A DNA stretch of 64,000 nucleotides from an uncultured Methylobacillus sp. (GCA_946478865.1 CAMLDO010000002.1:124001-188000); one strand, 5' to 3'. Shown: positions 49,994 through 57,794, counted from the first letter of the stretch. The notes: a model not told the origin generated them from the letters alone. Program-made: numbers and translations.

Positions 49994-51347
49994 TGCTCAG
50001 CTCCCCAGACTCAGCAACCTTCCAAGACTGGATGGCATTATTGTGATAGATCGACTTTGTCCCTCGCACCTCACGCAATTCATTGATCTTGGGTTGCACA
50101 TAGCCCGTTTCATCAATCGCCCTGGATTGCAGAATTGCCGGGCTGCCATCCCAAACCCAGTCGATATTGAATCGTGTAAGGCATTTCGGCAGCACCGGCG
50201 ATTCAAGACGGGCTGTTCTCCAATTTCGCCCCCCGTCGACAGAAACATCTACCCGTTTGATCTTGCCTCGCCCTGACCAAGCCAAACCAGAGATATTGAA
50301 GAACCCCTGTTCGACAAGCACTTGACCACCTGAAGGCGTAGTAATGACAGATTTACATTCTTGAACCGACGTATATTGGCGATACATTCCACCCGGCATT
50401 GCGTCGATGTAATGAATGGATTCGTCCTTTGCTCCATATGGCTGGTCACCTACCTCAATTCGACGCAACCATTTGACCGATGACACACCCTGTACACCAG
50501 GAACTACCAATCGCAATGGATACCCGTTCTCGGGCCTTAACATTTCGCCATTCATGCCCCAAACCACCAGAACATCATCAAGCGCACGCTCAATGGAAAT
50601 CGTTCTTGTCATGCTGGAACCATCACCGCCCTCAGCCAAAACAAATTTCCCGTTCTTTTTGTCGTAGCCACAATCCTCCAGCAGGATCGACAGTGGCACG
50701 CCGGTAAACTCGCTACAGCTCAACATGCCATGGGTATATTGAACAGTAGGAACAGCCACATTCCCCCACTCCATCGCAGTGTTGGCGCCACACTCGATGA
50801 AATGCATGCGGGATACCGAAGGTAGTCGCATCAAATCATCCATCGTGTAAACCTTCGGATTCTTCACGAGACCGTTGATCATGAAACGATGCGTGCTTGG
50901 GTCAATGTCTTGCCATCCTTGGTGATGGCGCTCGAAATGCAAGCCGCTGGGGGTGATGATTCCGAATAGTCCTTGCAAAGGAGCAAATGAAACTGAAGCT
51001 GCTGATACCCGGGTCAACCCCGGAGACTCCCTCCGCTGGAGGTTTGCTTCATATTTGGAGGGCATGCCATATGGATTGGTAACAACCGGCTTGCCTAAGG
51101 TGGTTGAATGTTCGGGCAAAGACAATATGTTGGAATCGCCCTTGCCAATAGCCTTATCTAATCTACCGGCCACTGCATGGGTGCTTACCATTGCGGCGCT
51201 GGCAGCAGCAAAGCTCTTGAGAAGAAACCCACGCCGCGACTCGTCCAGCCCTTTGGATGTGATGTCGACTGCCAAGTCGCGATCCACAAAATTTTCCGGC
51301 GCCGGAAGAATTCGGCCTGCTTTTTTAACCTCACCGCCCATACGCAT
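49977..51347 (-). CDS. soxC: SoxC, molybdenum subunit of sulfane dehydrogenase
   Basis: SoxC oxidises the sulfane sulfur left on SoxY, so that thiosulfate is taken fully to sulfate without sulfur globules. The 456-residue protein has a Tat signal near residue 37 (SRRGFLLKSFAAASAAM) and the sulfite-oxidase fold with FERHHQGWQDIDPSTHRFMINGLV in parts, the Moco-ligand region MHFIECGANTAMEW, VPGVQGVSSVKWLRRIEVG, and a C-terminal dimer domain (SVDGGRNW). The N-terminus before the Tat motif is long, so a later start is possible. It is the first gene of the sox operon, with a sigma-54 promoter 89 bases upstream. Confidence 0.94.
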   Translation of the reverse strand: MRMGGEVKKAGRILPAPENFVDRDLAVDITSKGLDESRRGFLLKSFAAASAAMVSTHAVAGRLDKAIGKGDSNILSLPEHSTTLGKPVVTNPYGMPSKYEANLQRRESPGLTRVSAASVSFAPLQGLFGIITPSGLHFERHHQGWQDIDPSTHRFMINGLVKNPKVYTMDDLMRLPSVSRMHFIECGANTAMEWGNVAVPTVQYTHGMLSCSEFTGVPLSILLEDCGYDKKNGKFVLAEGGDGSSMTRTISIERALDDVLVVWGMNGEMLRPENGYPLRLVVPGVQGVSSVKWLRRIEVGDQPYGAKDESIHYIDAMPGGMYRQYTSVQECKSVITTPSGGQVLVEQGFFNISGLAWSGRGKIKRVDVSVDGGRNWRTARLESPVLPKCLTRFNIDWVWDGSPAILQSRAIDETGYVQPKINELREVRGTKSIYHNNAIQSWKVAESGELSNVQAY

Positions 51348-51435
51348 TTCCCTTCGTATCTACGTTTTGTTGCTCGTATGACTTTGTGCTCGCGGACTGC
51401 CTTTTATTAGGGTCGGCTAGCATTTGCAGAGCCAT

Positions 51436-51451
51436 AGCAACTCTTGGGCCA
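51436..51451 (-). promoter_or_regulatory. Sigma-54 promoter of the sox operon
   Basis: The minus strand reads TGGCCCAAGAGTTGCT, one mismatch from TGGCAC-N5-TTGCW with GG and GC at the correct spacing, 89 bases before the soxC ATG. Confidence 0.7.
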
Positions 51452-51516
51452 TAGATACTATTTACTTGAAAATACGAACATTTCTTCGACTTTCAATCGC
51501 CTTAATGTCAAGTTCA

Positions 51517-51534
51517 TGAGACATAGATGTCACA
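51517..51534. promoter_or_regulatory. Candidate activator palindrome upstream of soxC
   Basis: TGAGAC-N6-GTCACA (5 of 6 pairs) is centred about 74 bases before the -24 element. On the minus strand its core AGTGTGACAT is the same as at mtoX. The wider gap 51348-51753 (406 bases) holds this site, the sox promoter and TetR-type operators, and no gene. Confidence 0.52.
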
Positions 51535-51656
51535 CTGTCATCTAGGCATCTCGCCGCAATGCCAAATTCATCACAGCAAATAAACCCGGCTGAGACATTT
51601 AAAACTCACGTAGAACAGACCAAAAAGTAATACTGCAGCCATCCATTTTGATCTAC

Positions 51657-51686
51657 ATACCAATCGGTATGGATACCAGTTGGTAT
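51657..51686. promoter_or_regulatory. Two TetR-type operators before the acetyltransferase gene
   Basis: ATACCAATCGGTAT (51657-51670) and ATACCAGTTGGTAT (51673-51686) lie in tandem, 16 bases apart start to start, 68 bases before the ATG. They share the ATACCA and TTGGTAT halves with the palindromes at 22393-22410 and 52947-52964, but their centres are shorter. Confidence 0.6.
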
Positions 51687-51753
51687 GGTATGCTCTTCCT
51701 AACAGTTGTCAATACGATTTATGGAGAATTAGGTAATCCCGAAGGAGGCCGGA

Positions 51754-52275
51754 ATGAGGATAGTGAATTGCAGGTTCGAGCGACATGCCAAGGACATCTT
51801 GGCGATATTGAATGAAGCAATCGAGAATTCGACAGCCATCTATGACTACAAGGCTAGATCTCTCGAAAGTATGGTTGATTGGTTCAGGGCAAAGGAAGAT
51901 AGGCTCTACCCCATTATTGGGCTGGAATCAGCCTCTGGCAAATTGCTTGGATTTGCAAGCTACGGAACATTCCGAGCATGGCCCGCTTATAAATACACCG
52001 TGGAGCACTCTATCTACGTGCACCATGCCCATCGTGGTCAAGGATTAGGTGTCTTGTTATTGCAGGAATTAATTAAGCAAGCAGAGCGCCAAGGTATTCA
52101 TGTGCTGGTAGGGGGTATCGATGCATCAAATCAAGCCAGCATTGCCATGCATGTAAAGGCCGGCTTTATATATGCTGGAACCATCATCCAAGCAGGTTTC
52201 AAATTCGGGCGATGGCTGGATTTGGCGTTTTATCAATTAATATTGCCAGCACCTACTGAGCCTGTAGATGGATAG
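51754..52275 (+). CDS. GNAT acetyltransferase, phosphinothricin acetyltransferase (PAT)-like
   Basis: A 173-residue cytoplasmic N-acetyltransferase. GFASYGTFRAWPAYKYTVEHSIYVH, seen in parts at residues 69-93, is characteristic of the PAT/MnaT branch, and HRGQGLGVLLLQELI near residue 97 is the acetyl-CoA loop. NQASIAMHVKAGFIYAG follows. Such enzymes acetylate amino-acid analogues such as methionine sulfone, sulfoximine or phosphinothricin, so a methionine-derived sulfur compound is a possible substrate in this island. It is preceded by TetR-type operators and converges on tetR 2 with an 18-base gap. Confidence 0.88.
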   Translation: MRIVNCRFERHAKDILAILNEAIENSTAIYDYKARSLESMVDWFRAKEDRLYPIIGLESASGKLLGFASYGTFRAWPAYKYTVEHSIYVHHAHRGQGLGVLLLQELIKQAERQGIHVLVGGIDASNQASIAMHVKAGFIYAGTIIQAGFKFGRWLDLAFYQLILPAPTEPVDG

Positions 52276-52293
52276 AGTTCTTTTGCGGCACGG

Positions 52294-52893
52294 CTAATTT
52301 GCTAAGGCAAGAGCGCGTTTCAGCTGCTCTCGGAAAAGCCTTAGCACTCGGCCAATCACGCTCAGTTCCTGCTGTGCCTTAGAGAGAATTAATACCCCCT
52401 CAACAGTTGAAACATATAACTCCGCCCATACCCTGGCATCAAATGCCTCATTAGGGCGGCAATAAATTGCTGCCTCTTTTAAAAGCCCCTCAACTTCGGA
52501 TTTCCATTCCATGAAGTAAGGTACTGATCGATCATAGAGGTCCGGATGTGTGTCTTTGAGTTCTGTAGTGAAGACAGCTAACAAACAACCTCTGAATGCA
52601 GGATCCTCATACGATTCTATTGCATGTTCTATGTAACCATCCAAAGCCTCAATGGGATTCGAAGCCTTTTGGTATCCAGCGCGATTATGGTTATCTTTAA
52701 CATCCGCCCAGAATTTATCGAGCACAACTGCGCCAAGCTCATCCTTGCTGCTGAAATGATGGAAAAAACTGCCTTTAGTAACATTCGCAGCAGCACATAC
52801 GGTTGAGACTGACATCGCTGAAAACCCACGCTCGCTGATCAAATTTCTAGCGATCGAAATCAGATTATCTCGGGAAGAATTAGATTTGTTCAT
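52294..52893 (-). CDS. TetR/AcrR family transcriptional regulator 2
   Basis: A 199-residue regulator with the TetR helix-turn-helix in residues about 9-50 (NLISIARNLISERGFSAM, then VCAAANVTKGSFFHHFSSKDELG) and a helical ligand domain with CLLAVFTTEL. It resembles regulator 1 at the other end of the island along its whole length and has the same palindrome upstream. It is convergent with the acetyltransferase gene. It probably represses itself, and because the operators match, the two proteins may bind each other's sites. Confidence 0.92.
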   Translation of the reverse strand: MNKSNSSRDNLISIARNLISERGFSAMSVSTVCAAANVTKGSFFHHFSSKDELGAVVLDKFWADVKDNHNRAGYQKASNPIEALDGYIEHAIESYEDPAFRGCLLAVFTTELKDTHPDLYDRSVPYFMEWKSEVEGLLKEAAIYCRPNEAFDARVWAELYVSTVEGVLILSKAQQELSVIGRVLRLFREQLKRALALAN

Positions 52894-52946
52894 TAAGTTG
52901 AATCAACCTCAACTGGTAAAACTCAATTCATAAGCTAAGATACACC

Positions 52947-52964
52947 ATACCAACCAGTTGGTAC
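52947..52964. promoter_or_regulatory. TetR operator, right end of island
   Basis: ATACCAAC-CA-GTTGGTAC matches the left-end operator (22393-22410) in both arms except the final base, and lies 54 bases before the tetR 2 ATG. At the left end the operator is 55 bases before the tetR 1 ATG, so the geometry is also the same. Confidence 0.72.
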
Positions 52965-53048
52965 AGAAATTAGCATAAAATGATGTGCCAACGATCAAGT
53001 ATTTAACCTGGGTCACACTCGCAGCTGTGGTGTCCGATTGAAGATATA

Positions 53049-53077
53049 AAAATGGCCCGAATAACCGAGCCATTTTT
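53049..53077 (-). terminator. Bidirectional terminator after amtB
   Basis: AAATGGCCCG, a short AATAA loop, then CCGAGCCATTT within a longer A- and T-flanked hairpin with one C-A mismatch. It is nearly the same as the hairpin after the MFS exporter (20891-20921). The surrounding gap 52894-53148 holds the TetR operator and no gene. Confidence 0.8.
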
Positions 53078-53148
53078 TTACATCGCTCCGACAGACTTTA
53101 ATTCCCCATCTAACAGATTTTATTTATTTCGATCACTCACAGCCGCGA

Positions 53149-54345
53149 CTACTCTTCCGATTCGGGCGTCGCCGTGATTTTGTGGATGGACAGGTCGGCA
53201 CCGTTGAATTCATCCTCGGCGTCGAGGCGGATACCCACCACAGCTTTCAGCAGACCGTACACGACAAACCCGGCCAACAGCGCAATGCTCACCCCCGCCA
53301 GCGTACCGAGCAACTGGGACACGAAGCTTACCCCGCCCATGCCGCCCAGTGCCTTCGCGCCGAAAATGCCGGCGGCGATTCCGCCCCAGGCGCCGCATAG
53401 CCCATGCAGCGGCCACACGCCCAGCACGTCGTCGATCTTCCAGCGATTCTGCGTCAAGGTAAACGCCCACACGAAGAGCCCGCCAGCGACCGCACCCGTT
53501 GCCAAGGCGCCGAGCGGATGCATCACGTCCGAACCCGCACACACCGCCACGAGACCGGCCAGCGGGCCGTTATGTACGAAACCGGGGTCATTCTTGCCCA
53601 GAATGAATGCGGCCAGCGTACCGCCGACCAGCGCCATGAGGGAATTCAGTGCGACCAGGCCAGTCACCGCCTGCAGTGTCTGGGCGGACATCACGTTAAA
53701 GCCGAACCACCCTACGGTCAGAATCCATGCGCCAAGCGCAAGAAAAGGAATATTGGAGGGCGGGAAAGCATGCAGACGTCCATCCTTGGCATAACGGCCA
53801 TTGCGCGCGCCCAGCAGGATAACCGCACCCAGCGCGATCCAGCCTCCCATCGCATGGACGACCACAGAGCCGGCAAAGTCGTGGAATTTGGCGCCGAAGG
53901 TCGCATTCAGCCAGTCCTGCAGTCCGAAATGACCGTTCCAGGCAATGCCCTCGAAGAAGGGATACACGAGGCCGACCAGTGCGAAGGTGGCCGCCATTTG
54001 CGGATTGAATCTGGCGCGCTCGGCGATGCCGCCGGAAATGATGGCCGGAATGGCCGCAGCAAAAGTAAGCAGGAAGAAGAACTTGACCAGTTCATACCCG
54101 TTCTTGGCGGCCAGTACTTCCGCTCCGTTGAGGAAGCTGACACCATAAGCGATGCCATAGCCGATGAAAAAATAGGCAATGGTAGAAACCGAAAAATCCA
54201 CCATGATCTTCACCAGCGCATTCACCTGATTCTTGCGCCGAACGGTGCCAACCTCAAGAAATGCGAACCCCGCATGCATCGCAAGCACCATAATGGCGCC
54301 TAATAATACGAACAAAACATCGCTCGCGGACTGAAAAGCCTCCAT
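53149..54345 (-). CDS. amtB: Ammonium transporter
   Basis: A 398-residue Amt/MEP/Rh-family channel with about eleven membrane segments. AFLEVGTVRRKNQVNALVKIMVDFSV lies near residue 30 in parts, DFAGSVVVHAMGGWIALGAVILLG near residue 155 holds the conserved Asp and His, and GPLAGLVAVCAGSDVMHPLGAL and WPLHGLCGAWGGIAAGIFG provide the second pore His. There is no signal peptide, and no glnK is adjacent within the window. The upstream region has a sigma-54-like promoter and an NtrC-type site, so nitrogen control is likely. Confidence 0.94.
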   Translation of the reverse strand: MEAFQSASDVLFVLLGAIMVLAMHAGFAFLEVGTVRRKNQVNALVKIMVDFSVSTIAYFFIGYGIAYGVSFLNGAEVLAAKNGYELVKFFFLLTFAAAIPAIISGGIAERARFNPQMAATFALVGLVYPFFEGIAWNGHFGLQDWLNATFGAKFHDFAGSVVVHAMGGWIALGAVILLGARNGRYAKDGRLHAFPPSNIPFLALGAWILTVGWFGFNVMSAQTLQAVTGLVALNSLMALVGGTLAAFILGKNDPGFVHNGPLAGLVAVCAGSDVMHPLGALATGAVAGGLFVWAFTLTQNRWKIDDVLGVWPLHGLCGAWGGIAAGIFGAKALGGMGGVSFVSQLLGTLAGVSIALLAGFVVYGLLKAVVGIRLDAEDEFNGADLSIHKITATPESEE

Positions 54346-54381
54346 TGTCTCCTCCGTCAGTTATTAAAATCGGCTTGAAAA

Positions 54382-54397
54382 AGCAATATTTAAGCCA
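54382..54397 (-). promoter_or_regulatory. Sigma-54-like promoter of amtB
   Basis: The minus strand reads TGGCTTAAATATTGCT: GG and GC at the correct spacing, two mismatches in the -24 block, 37 bases before the amtB ATG. Confidence 0.6.
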
Positions 54398-54451
54398 ATC
54401 AGGCAAGTGTTTGTTTCGAAATGGAATCAGAAAGAGTACGAAGAAAATTAT

Positions 54452-54468
54452 TGCACCATAAATGTGCC
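54452..54468. promoter_or_regulatory. NtrC-type activator site upstream of amtB
   Basis: TGCAC-N7-GTGCC matches the NtrC pattern TGCAC-N7-GTGCA at nine of ten arm positions, centred about 63 bases before the amtB -24 element. Confidence 0.5.
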
Positions 54469-54559
54469 ACACATAGTGCAACGCATTATTTTGGTGCCAA
54501 AAGGCCTCATCTTTACTTTCTTGCCTTCATCCTCCATCCTTGGGAATCAGGAGGCTTAT

Positions 54560-56038
54560 ATGTTTGAATCCGCCGAGCTCGGCCACCAGGTCGACAAGGA
54601 AACATACCGCACGCAGGTGCCCGTCTTGCGCGAAGCCCTGCTAGAAGCACAGCTCGATTTGCTCCAATCGAGCCAGTTTCCCGTTCTCATTCTGATCGGC
54701 GGCGTAGATGGCGCGGGCAAGGGGGAGACCGTCAACAAGCTCAACGAGTGGATGGATCCGCGCCATATCGACACCCATGCTTTCGGCGAGCCTTCCGACG
54801 AAGAATCCGATCGTCCGGCAATGTGGCGGTATTGGCGTGCCTTGCCGCCCAAGGGGAAAATCGGCATCCACTTCGGCTCGTGGTATAGCGAGCCCATTCT
54901 GCGACGCGCCTATGACGAAATCGGGAACGATGCTCTCGTGGAAACCATGGACGAGATCGTTCGACTTGAGCGCATGCTGGTTGACGAAGGCGCTCTGGTG
55001 CTGAAATTCTGGTTCCACCTCTCCAAAGACATGCAGAAGGCCCGGATCGAGAAGCTGGAAAGCGATCCGAAAACAAGCTGGCGCGTGACGGCACACGAGA
55101 AAAAGCATCTGAAGCATTACGACGAACTCAGGCGCGTGTCCGAACAGGTGTTGCGGGAAACAAGCTCGGCTGGAGCGCCCTGGATCATCGTCGAGGGTTT
55201 CGATGCCAGTTATCGCAATCTGACGGTGGGGCAACACATCCTGAGCGCGATACGCGACAGGCTTGATCATCCGGAAAAAATTCCACACGAGCTGAACGCT
55301 CCCCCGCTTCTTAAAGCCATCGACCAGACCAGCCTGCTTTCCCGGCTCGATCTCGACTTGAAACTGGATGACGAGACTTACGGGGAAAAGCTGGAGCGCT
55401 TTCAGGGCAAGCTCAACAAGCTTACGCGCCAGCCGGATTTCAGGAAACGCGGCATTATTTGCGTTTTCGAAGGCCCGGACGCCGCAGGAAAAGGCGGTGC
55501 GATCCGCCGTATCACACAGGCCATCGATGCCCGCATCTACCGGATCGTACCGGTTTCAGCGCCCACCGAAGAAGAACGCGCCCAACCCTACCTATGGCGC
55601 TTCTGGCGACATATTCCTCGTCACGGCAATCTGACGATTTTCGACCGCTCCTGGTATGGAAGAGTGCTGGTCGAACGTGTCGAGGGCTTTTGCAGCGAAT
55701 ACGACTGGATGCGCGCTTATAGCGAAATCAATGACTTCGAGGCGCAACTCGTCAGGCAGAACTATATCGTCGTGAAATTCTGGCTGCAAATCACCCAGGA
55801 CGAACAATTGAAGCGCTTCGAGGAGCGCCAGAACACGCCTTACAAGCGCTTCAAGATCACCAAGGATGACTGGCGCAACCGTAAGAAATGGGATGCTTAT
55901 GAGGCCGCGGTCTGCGACATGGTGGACCGTACCAGCACGAATATTGCGCCGTGGATCCTGGTAGAGGCGAACGACAAGAACCACGCTCGCATCAAGATAT
56001 TGAAAACCCTGTGCGAGCGGATTGAAGAAGCGCTTTAA
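54560..56038 (+). CDS. pap: Polyphosphate:AMP phosphotransferase (two-domain PPK2)
   Basis: A 492-residue protein with two PPK2 domains in tandem, the class II architecture that makes ADP from AMP and polyphosphate. The first has GGVDGAGKGETVNKLNEWMD near residue 45; the second has EGPDAAGKGGAIRRITQAID near residue 300, with DRSWYGRVLVERVEGF as its lid and Walker B region. In such proteins the C-terminal domain is the main catalytic one. The frame opens at 54407, but the ATG at 54560 follows CAGGAGG and gives the family N-terminus. Its 3' end overlaps the convergent next gene by 4 bases. Confidence 0.92.
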   Translation: MFESAELGHQVDKETYRTQVPVLREALLEAQLDLLQSSQFPVLILIGGVDGAGKGETVNKLNEWMDPRHIDTHAFGEPSDEESDRPAMWRYWRALPPKGKIGIHFGSWYSEPILRRAYDEIGNDALVETMDEIVRLERMLVDEGALVLKFWFHLSKDMQKARIEKLESDPKTSWRVTAHEKKHLKHYDELRRVSEQVLRETSSAGAPWIIVEGFDASYRNLTVGQHILSAIRDRLDHPEKIPHELNAPPLLKAIDQTSLLSRLDLDLKLDDETYGEKLERFQGKLNKLTRQPDFRKRGIICVFEGPDAAGKGGAIRRITQAIDARIYRIVPVSAPTEEERAQPYLWRFWRHIPRHGNLTIFDRSWYGRVLVERVEGFCSEYDWMRAYSEINDFEAQLVRQNYIVVKFWLQITQDEQLKRFEERQNTPYKRFKITKDDWRNRKKWDAYEAAVCDMVDRTSTNIAPWILVEANDKNHARIKILKTLCERIEEAL

Positions 56039-56709
56039 GTACCCGTTTGCCGGATGTCCAGCGTGACATGGGAGGCGGCGTCCGGATCGCCTATCCAGAA
56101 ATAGTAGAAATCGCGCACGACGATCAGGAACAGGACTCTCGTCTCCCGCAGCGCGAAGTAAGGCAGGGTCGCATCGACGGCTACGCGATAATGATGATTG
56201 TCCTTCACCGCCGCCGAACGCAATTGCAGCAGCAGTAATTTCACGAGCTTGCTGCGGGTTTCCACCACCGACTTGTCCGCGCCTTCGTCCCGCAACGCGG
56301 AGACATAAGCCTTGAGCGGCCATGTTTCAGCCAGCTCGAATTTTTCCTGATCGAGCGCTTTCCACAATGCCGGGAGATCGACTGACGGCATGGGGTCCGG
56401 CAACTGGCGAACGCGATATCCGCCGCCGCCATTCATCGCGGCAATCGACTTGAAATCGCTGGCCCAGAAATAGTAGAACTCGCGAGCGATCGTTAGAAAA
56501 GCCGGCCAGGCCGTACGCTCAAGATTGTCCAGCGTCGCCTCGACCTGTTCACGGTAAGCGTTGCCATCCATGGAACAACCCTCCAGCCTGGGCAACAACT
56601 GGAGCAGCGTGCCGCTGCGCTGCGCCAAATCCTCCGCTGTCGCGCCCTTACCGGCGAGAAATTTAAGATAGGCGTTGTAGGCTTCCTGCTCGCGATTGCT
56701 TTTCGTCAT
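56035..56709 (-). CDS. Unrecognised protein with a duplicated FYYFW motif
   Basis: A 224-residue protein that I cannot place in a family. Two copies of an (E/D)FYYFW-x-x-D motif stand out: REFYYFWASDFKS near residue 80 and RDFYYFWIGDPDA near residue 205, each preceded by a long amphipathic helix, which suggests two related halves. There is no signal peptide and no strong membrane segment. It lies directly before fliR on the same strand (stop and start regions adjacent) and overlaps the PPK2 gene tail, so it could be transcribed with the flagellar operon or alone. Confidence 0.6.
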   Translation of the reverse strand: MTKSNREQEAYNAYLKFLAGKGATAEDLAQRSGTLLQLLPRLEGCSMDGNAYREQVEATLDNLERTAWPAFLTIAREFYYFWASDFKSIAAMNGGGGYRVRQLPDPMPSVDLPALWKALDQEKFELAETWPLKAYVSALRDEGADKSVVETRSKLVKLLLLQLRSAAVKDNHHYRVAVDATLPYFALRETRVLFLIVVRDFYYFWIGDPDAASHVTLDIRQTGT

Positions 56710-57507
56710 TCAGAATGCTGCCGGTTGGGTCGCTTCGGATGCGATCTTCATCATGGTCATGACTGCCGCTTCGATCATCGAGCTGAAGATGGGCAGTAGA
56801 TAATTCATGGATACCGAGATTACCACGAAGCCGACCGCCAACGTCAAGGGAAACCCTACAGCAAAAATATTCAATTGCGGTGCTGCACGCGTAAGAATGG
56901 CCAAGGCCACATTGACCATCATGAGCACCGCCAGAACCGGCAGCGCGATCAATACGCCAGCGCGGAAAATCTCTCCGCCCCACAAGGCGAGCGTTCTCCA
57001 GCCTTCGCTCGCCAGCGGATGCAGGCTGATCGGCATGACCTGAAAGCTTTCGACCAGGGCGCTGATGACCAGCAGATGGCCATTGATGGCAAGAAACAGC
57101 AGCATGGCAACGATGCCCATGAACTGTCCCATCACCGGGATTTGGGCGGAGTTCTGCGGGTCGAAAAAAGTGGCAAAGCCGAGCCCCATCTGCAAGCCCA
57201 TGATGTGACCCGCCATTTCCATGGCCGAGAAAATCACGCGCAACGCCAGTCCCATCGCAAAACCGATCATCAACTGCTGGGCCACGATATAGAGTCCGTA
57301 GGCTGATGCCGGTGCCACGTTGGGCATGGGCTCGAGAAGTGGCGAGACCAGCATGGTCAGCACGAAAGCAAAACCGACTTTGGTAGAAGCAGGAATGCCA
57401 CGCGCGCCGAAAAATGGCGCAGTAGCGACCAGGGCGAGAATGCGGAAGAACGGCCAGAAGAAAGCGGCCATCCATGCGTTGGCCTGTGCATCGGTGAAGC
57501 TGATCAA
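56710..57507 (-). CDS. fliR: Flagellar export apparatus protein FliR
   Basis: FliR is part of the inner-membrane export gate with FliP and FliQ. The 265-residue protein has about six to seven membrane segments and the family stretches FFWPFFRILALVATAPFFGARGIP, GLQMGLGFATFFDPQ and LPIFSSMIEAA. The frame runs far upstream through fliQ. I chose the TTG at 57507, just after the fliQ stop, because GGGGGCGAGG precedes it and ISFTDAQANAW matches the family start; no ATG or GTG fits. It is the last recognised gene of the fliLMNOPQR run. Confidence 0.93.
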   Translation of the reverse strand: MISFTDAQANAWMAAFFWPFFRILALVATAPFFGARGIPASTKVGFAFVLTMLVSPLLEPMPNVAPASAYGLYIVAQQLMIGFAMGLALRVIFSAMEMAGHIMGLQMGLGFATFFDPQNSAQIPVMGQFMGIVAMLLFLAINGHLLVISALVESFQVMPISLHPLASEGWRTLALWGGEIFRAGVLIALPVLAVLMMVNVALAILTRAAPQLNIFAVGFPLTLAVGFVVISVSMNYLLPIFSSMIEAAVMTMMKIASEATQPAAF

Positions 57508-57524
57508 GCCTCGCCCCCGCGCGC

Positions 57525-57794
57525 TCAGCCGATCATGCCCGGGATACCGGTGAACAGCCGGCGCATGTAATCGAGCATCATGGTCAGCATCCATGGCCCG
57601 GCCAAGACCAGCACCAGCACCAGCACCAGCAGCTTGGGAATGAATGACAGCGTCATTTCGTTGATCTGCGTGGCGGCCTGGAACAGGCTGACCAGCAGGC
57701 CTGTGATCAGCGCCGCTCCCAGCATGGGCGCCGAAACGAGCACGGTCATTTCCAGGGCTTGCTGCGTAAGAGTCAGTACGAATTCCGGTGTCAT
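57525..57794 (-). CDS. fliQ: Flagellar export apparatus protein FliQ
   Basis: An 89-residue membrane protein with two hydrophobic hairpin segments, typical of FliQ: MTVLVSAPMLGAALITGLLVSLFQAATQINEMTLSFIPK in parts. It joins FliP and FliR in the export gate. It lies 8 bases after fliP and 17 bases before fliR. Confidence 0.96.
   Translation of the reverse strand: MTPEFVLTLTQQALEMTVLVSAPMLGAALITGLLVSLFQAATQINEMTLSFIPKLLVLVLVLVLAGPWMLTMMLDYMRRLFTGIPGMIG

Larger units (their letters stand above)
20930..53048. other. AT-richer sulfur-metabolism island
   Basis: Between the two matching terminators base composition drops visibly. Intergenic stretches become strongly AT-rich, and codon use shifts towards A/T-ending codons compared with the isoprenoid, ETF and flagellar genes outside. 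Nearly all genes inside serve sulfide, persulfide, thiosulfate or methanethiol oxidation, or their control. Both ends carry related TetR genes with the same operator. No integrase, transposase, tRNA or plain direct repeat was seen, so the mode of gain is unknown. A computed GC and codon-use profile would settle the borders. Confidence 0.6.

Noticed and set aside
20930..53048. Prophage, integrative element or transposon
   Set aside because: I found no integrase, transposase, phage or conjugation gene, no tRNA edge and no convincing terminal direct repeat.
54407..54559. Longer N-terminus for the PPK2 gene
   Set aside because: The extra 51 residues match no PPK2 sequence feature, and the ATG at 54560 has a strong ribosome site.
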